Below are positions 33,171-33,764 of a stretch of DNA of 33,764 bases, in pieces. The stretch spans positions 1-33,764 of the forward strand of contig NZ_PPXY01000025.1 in NCBI RefSeq assembly GCF_021655115.1. Direction: 5' to 3'. Both the position numbers and the translations under genes were made by a program. Origin of the DNA: Clostridium sp. Cult3. GTDB taxonomy: Bacteria > Bacillota > Clostridia > Tissierellales > Tepidimicrobiaceae. The notes beneath the pieces are model-generated. The model was not told where the DNA came from and searched no databases. It saw only the letters and a list, made by a program, of their open reading frames with translations. Each line of letters opens with the position of its first letter. The stretch's first letter is position 1.

Positions 33171-33376
33171 GAAGATATATATTATAGGCATGTAGACACA
33201 GTATATAGAGTTTGTTTTATGTTTATGAAAACAAGTCCGCAGTTGAGGATGCAGTTAAGAATACATTGATTTAGAAAAATAAGAAGGATGCATTAAACCA
33301 TATAAAACCAGATGATGAACAGAAAAAAAGGATGATCAACAATAAATCCATCTTTTCTAACTTCAAAAGATATTAG
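33171..33376 (+). pseudogene. Broken ECF sigma/anti-sigma locus
   Basis: The first frame reads EDIYYRHVDTVYRVCFMFMK, the start of sigma-70 region 2. After a frameshift near 33239 it continues AVEDAVKNTLI and a stop, then KNKKDALNHIKPDDEQKKRM, which resembles the N-terminus of clostridial DUF4179-type anti-sigma factors. A whole sigma gene has collapsed by frameshift and internal deletion onto its partner. It has no start codon or ribosome binding site. Confidence 0.55.
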
Positions 33377-33764
33377 AAGTATCTTGTTATCAGTCTGGGC
33401 AACCTTACCTTGATAACGATACACCTTGTATTCTTTACCCTTGATTTAGTTCTAGTATCCTTTCGATTGACAGTATCATCAATTGCGAGAAAACCAATAT
33501 CATCGGAGCATAGTTCATTATTTAATAGTTCTTTTATATAGGCTAAACGATTATTGTTAAATAATTCATCATCCCAGGGTGAATTACTTAACAATCGCGA
33601 TATACAGCTTTTATATTTAGCCTTAACAATATTTTCTGCAATCTTTGAAATGGATACATTATCACCAATATTGATAATGCCTTCTATTATTGTAGCAAGA
33701 TGATTAAATTGTGGTTTATTCATTCCATAATTTACATCTTCTAAAAAATTGATTATTTCTTCAT
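33373..33764 (-). pseudogene. Transposase, N-terminal region (IS4/IS701-like), frameshifted and cut by the window edge
   Basis: The minus-strand frame is open from the right edge (EEIINFLEDVNYG before the first ATG at 33723). It reads MNKPQFNHLATIIEGI, ISRLLSNSPWDDELFNNNR and LAIDDTVNRKD. The IDDT segment carries the first catalytic Asp of IS4-superfamily transposases. After RTKSR the frame leaves the expected pattern and stops at 33373, so the rest of the catalytic domain is lost by frameshift or truncation. Confidence 0.65.

Noticed and set aside
1-33764. CRISPR arrays, tRNA or rRNA genes, prophage or conjugative modules
   Set aside because: No regularly spaced repeats, cloverleaf-like or rRNA-like stretches, integrase, terminase or conjugation genes were seen; mobile DNA is limited to transposase fragments.

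Overview
This window looks like a chromosome segment of a low-GC, anaerobic, peptide- and amino-acid-using Firmicute (Clostridia/Tissierellia-like). That placement is inferred from A/T-rich codon use, strong AGGAGG-type ribosome binding sites, TTG/GTG starts, and families common in that group (DUF1657, DUF1858, DUF523, DUF2812, M18 and M3B peptidases). No rRNA, tRNA or CRISPR array was seen.

Layout. (1) 1-9.7 kb: the 5' end of a molybdopterin-dehydrogenase-type FAD subunit, a DUF1657 small protein, an M18 aminopeptidase, oligoendopeptidase F, a secreted stalk-domain/glucosaminidase wall hydrolase, an SDR dehydrogenase, and a three-gene polar amino-acid ABC importer. (2) 9.7-18.9 kb, minus strand: one apparent operon encoding a complete Opp/Dpp-type ABC importer (B-C-D-F-A), a cytoplasmic M14-like carboxypeptidase and two overlapping amidohydrolase paralogues. 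One paralogue keeps the metal ligands; the other has lost all of them. A divergent TetR-family regulator and a perfect palindrome lie upstream. (3) 19.7-24.6 kb: a soluble chemoreceptor signalling domain fused to an oligopeptide-binding-protein domain, a DUF1858 protein, an ECF sigma factor with a large unknown C-terminal domain behind an ECF-like promoter, and an unknown protein whose sigma-A promoter is covered by palindromes. (4) 24.7-30.3 kb: a DUF2812 membrane protein, a DUF1275 gene broken by a stop codon, a short DUF1722 fragment, and a nitrate/sulfonate-type ABC operon with a decayed partial duplicate of its binding-protein gene at the 3' end. (5) 30.4-33.8 kb: decayed DNA (transposase pieces, two broken sigma-factor genes, a broken Xre-like regulator and membrane protein) around two intact-looking genes (flavodoxin, DUF523).

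How it fits together: the peptidases, the amino-acid importer, the peptide operon and the ligand-domain chemoreceptor suggest a locus for finding, importing and degrading peptides. The best candidates for an undescribed system are the active/inactive amidohydrolase pair inside the peptide-import operon and the neighbouring intracellular chemoreceptor fused to a peptide-binding domain. Everything is read by eye from the sequence; no database search was run.
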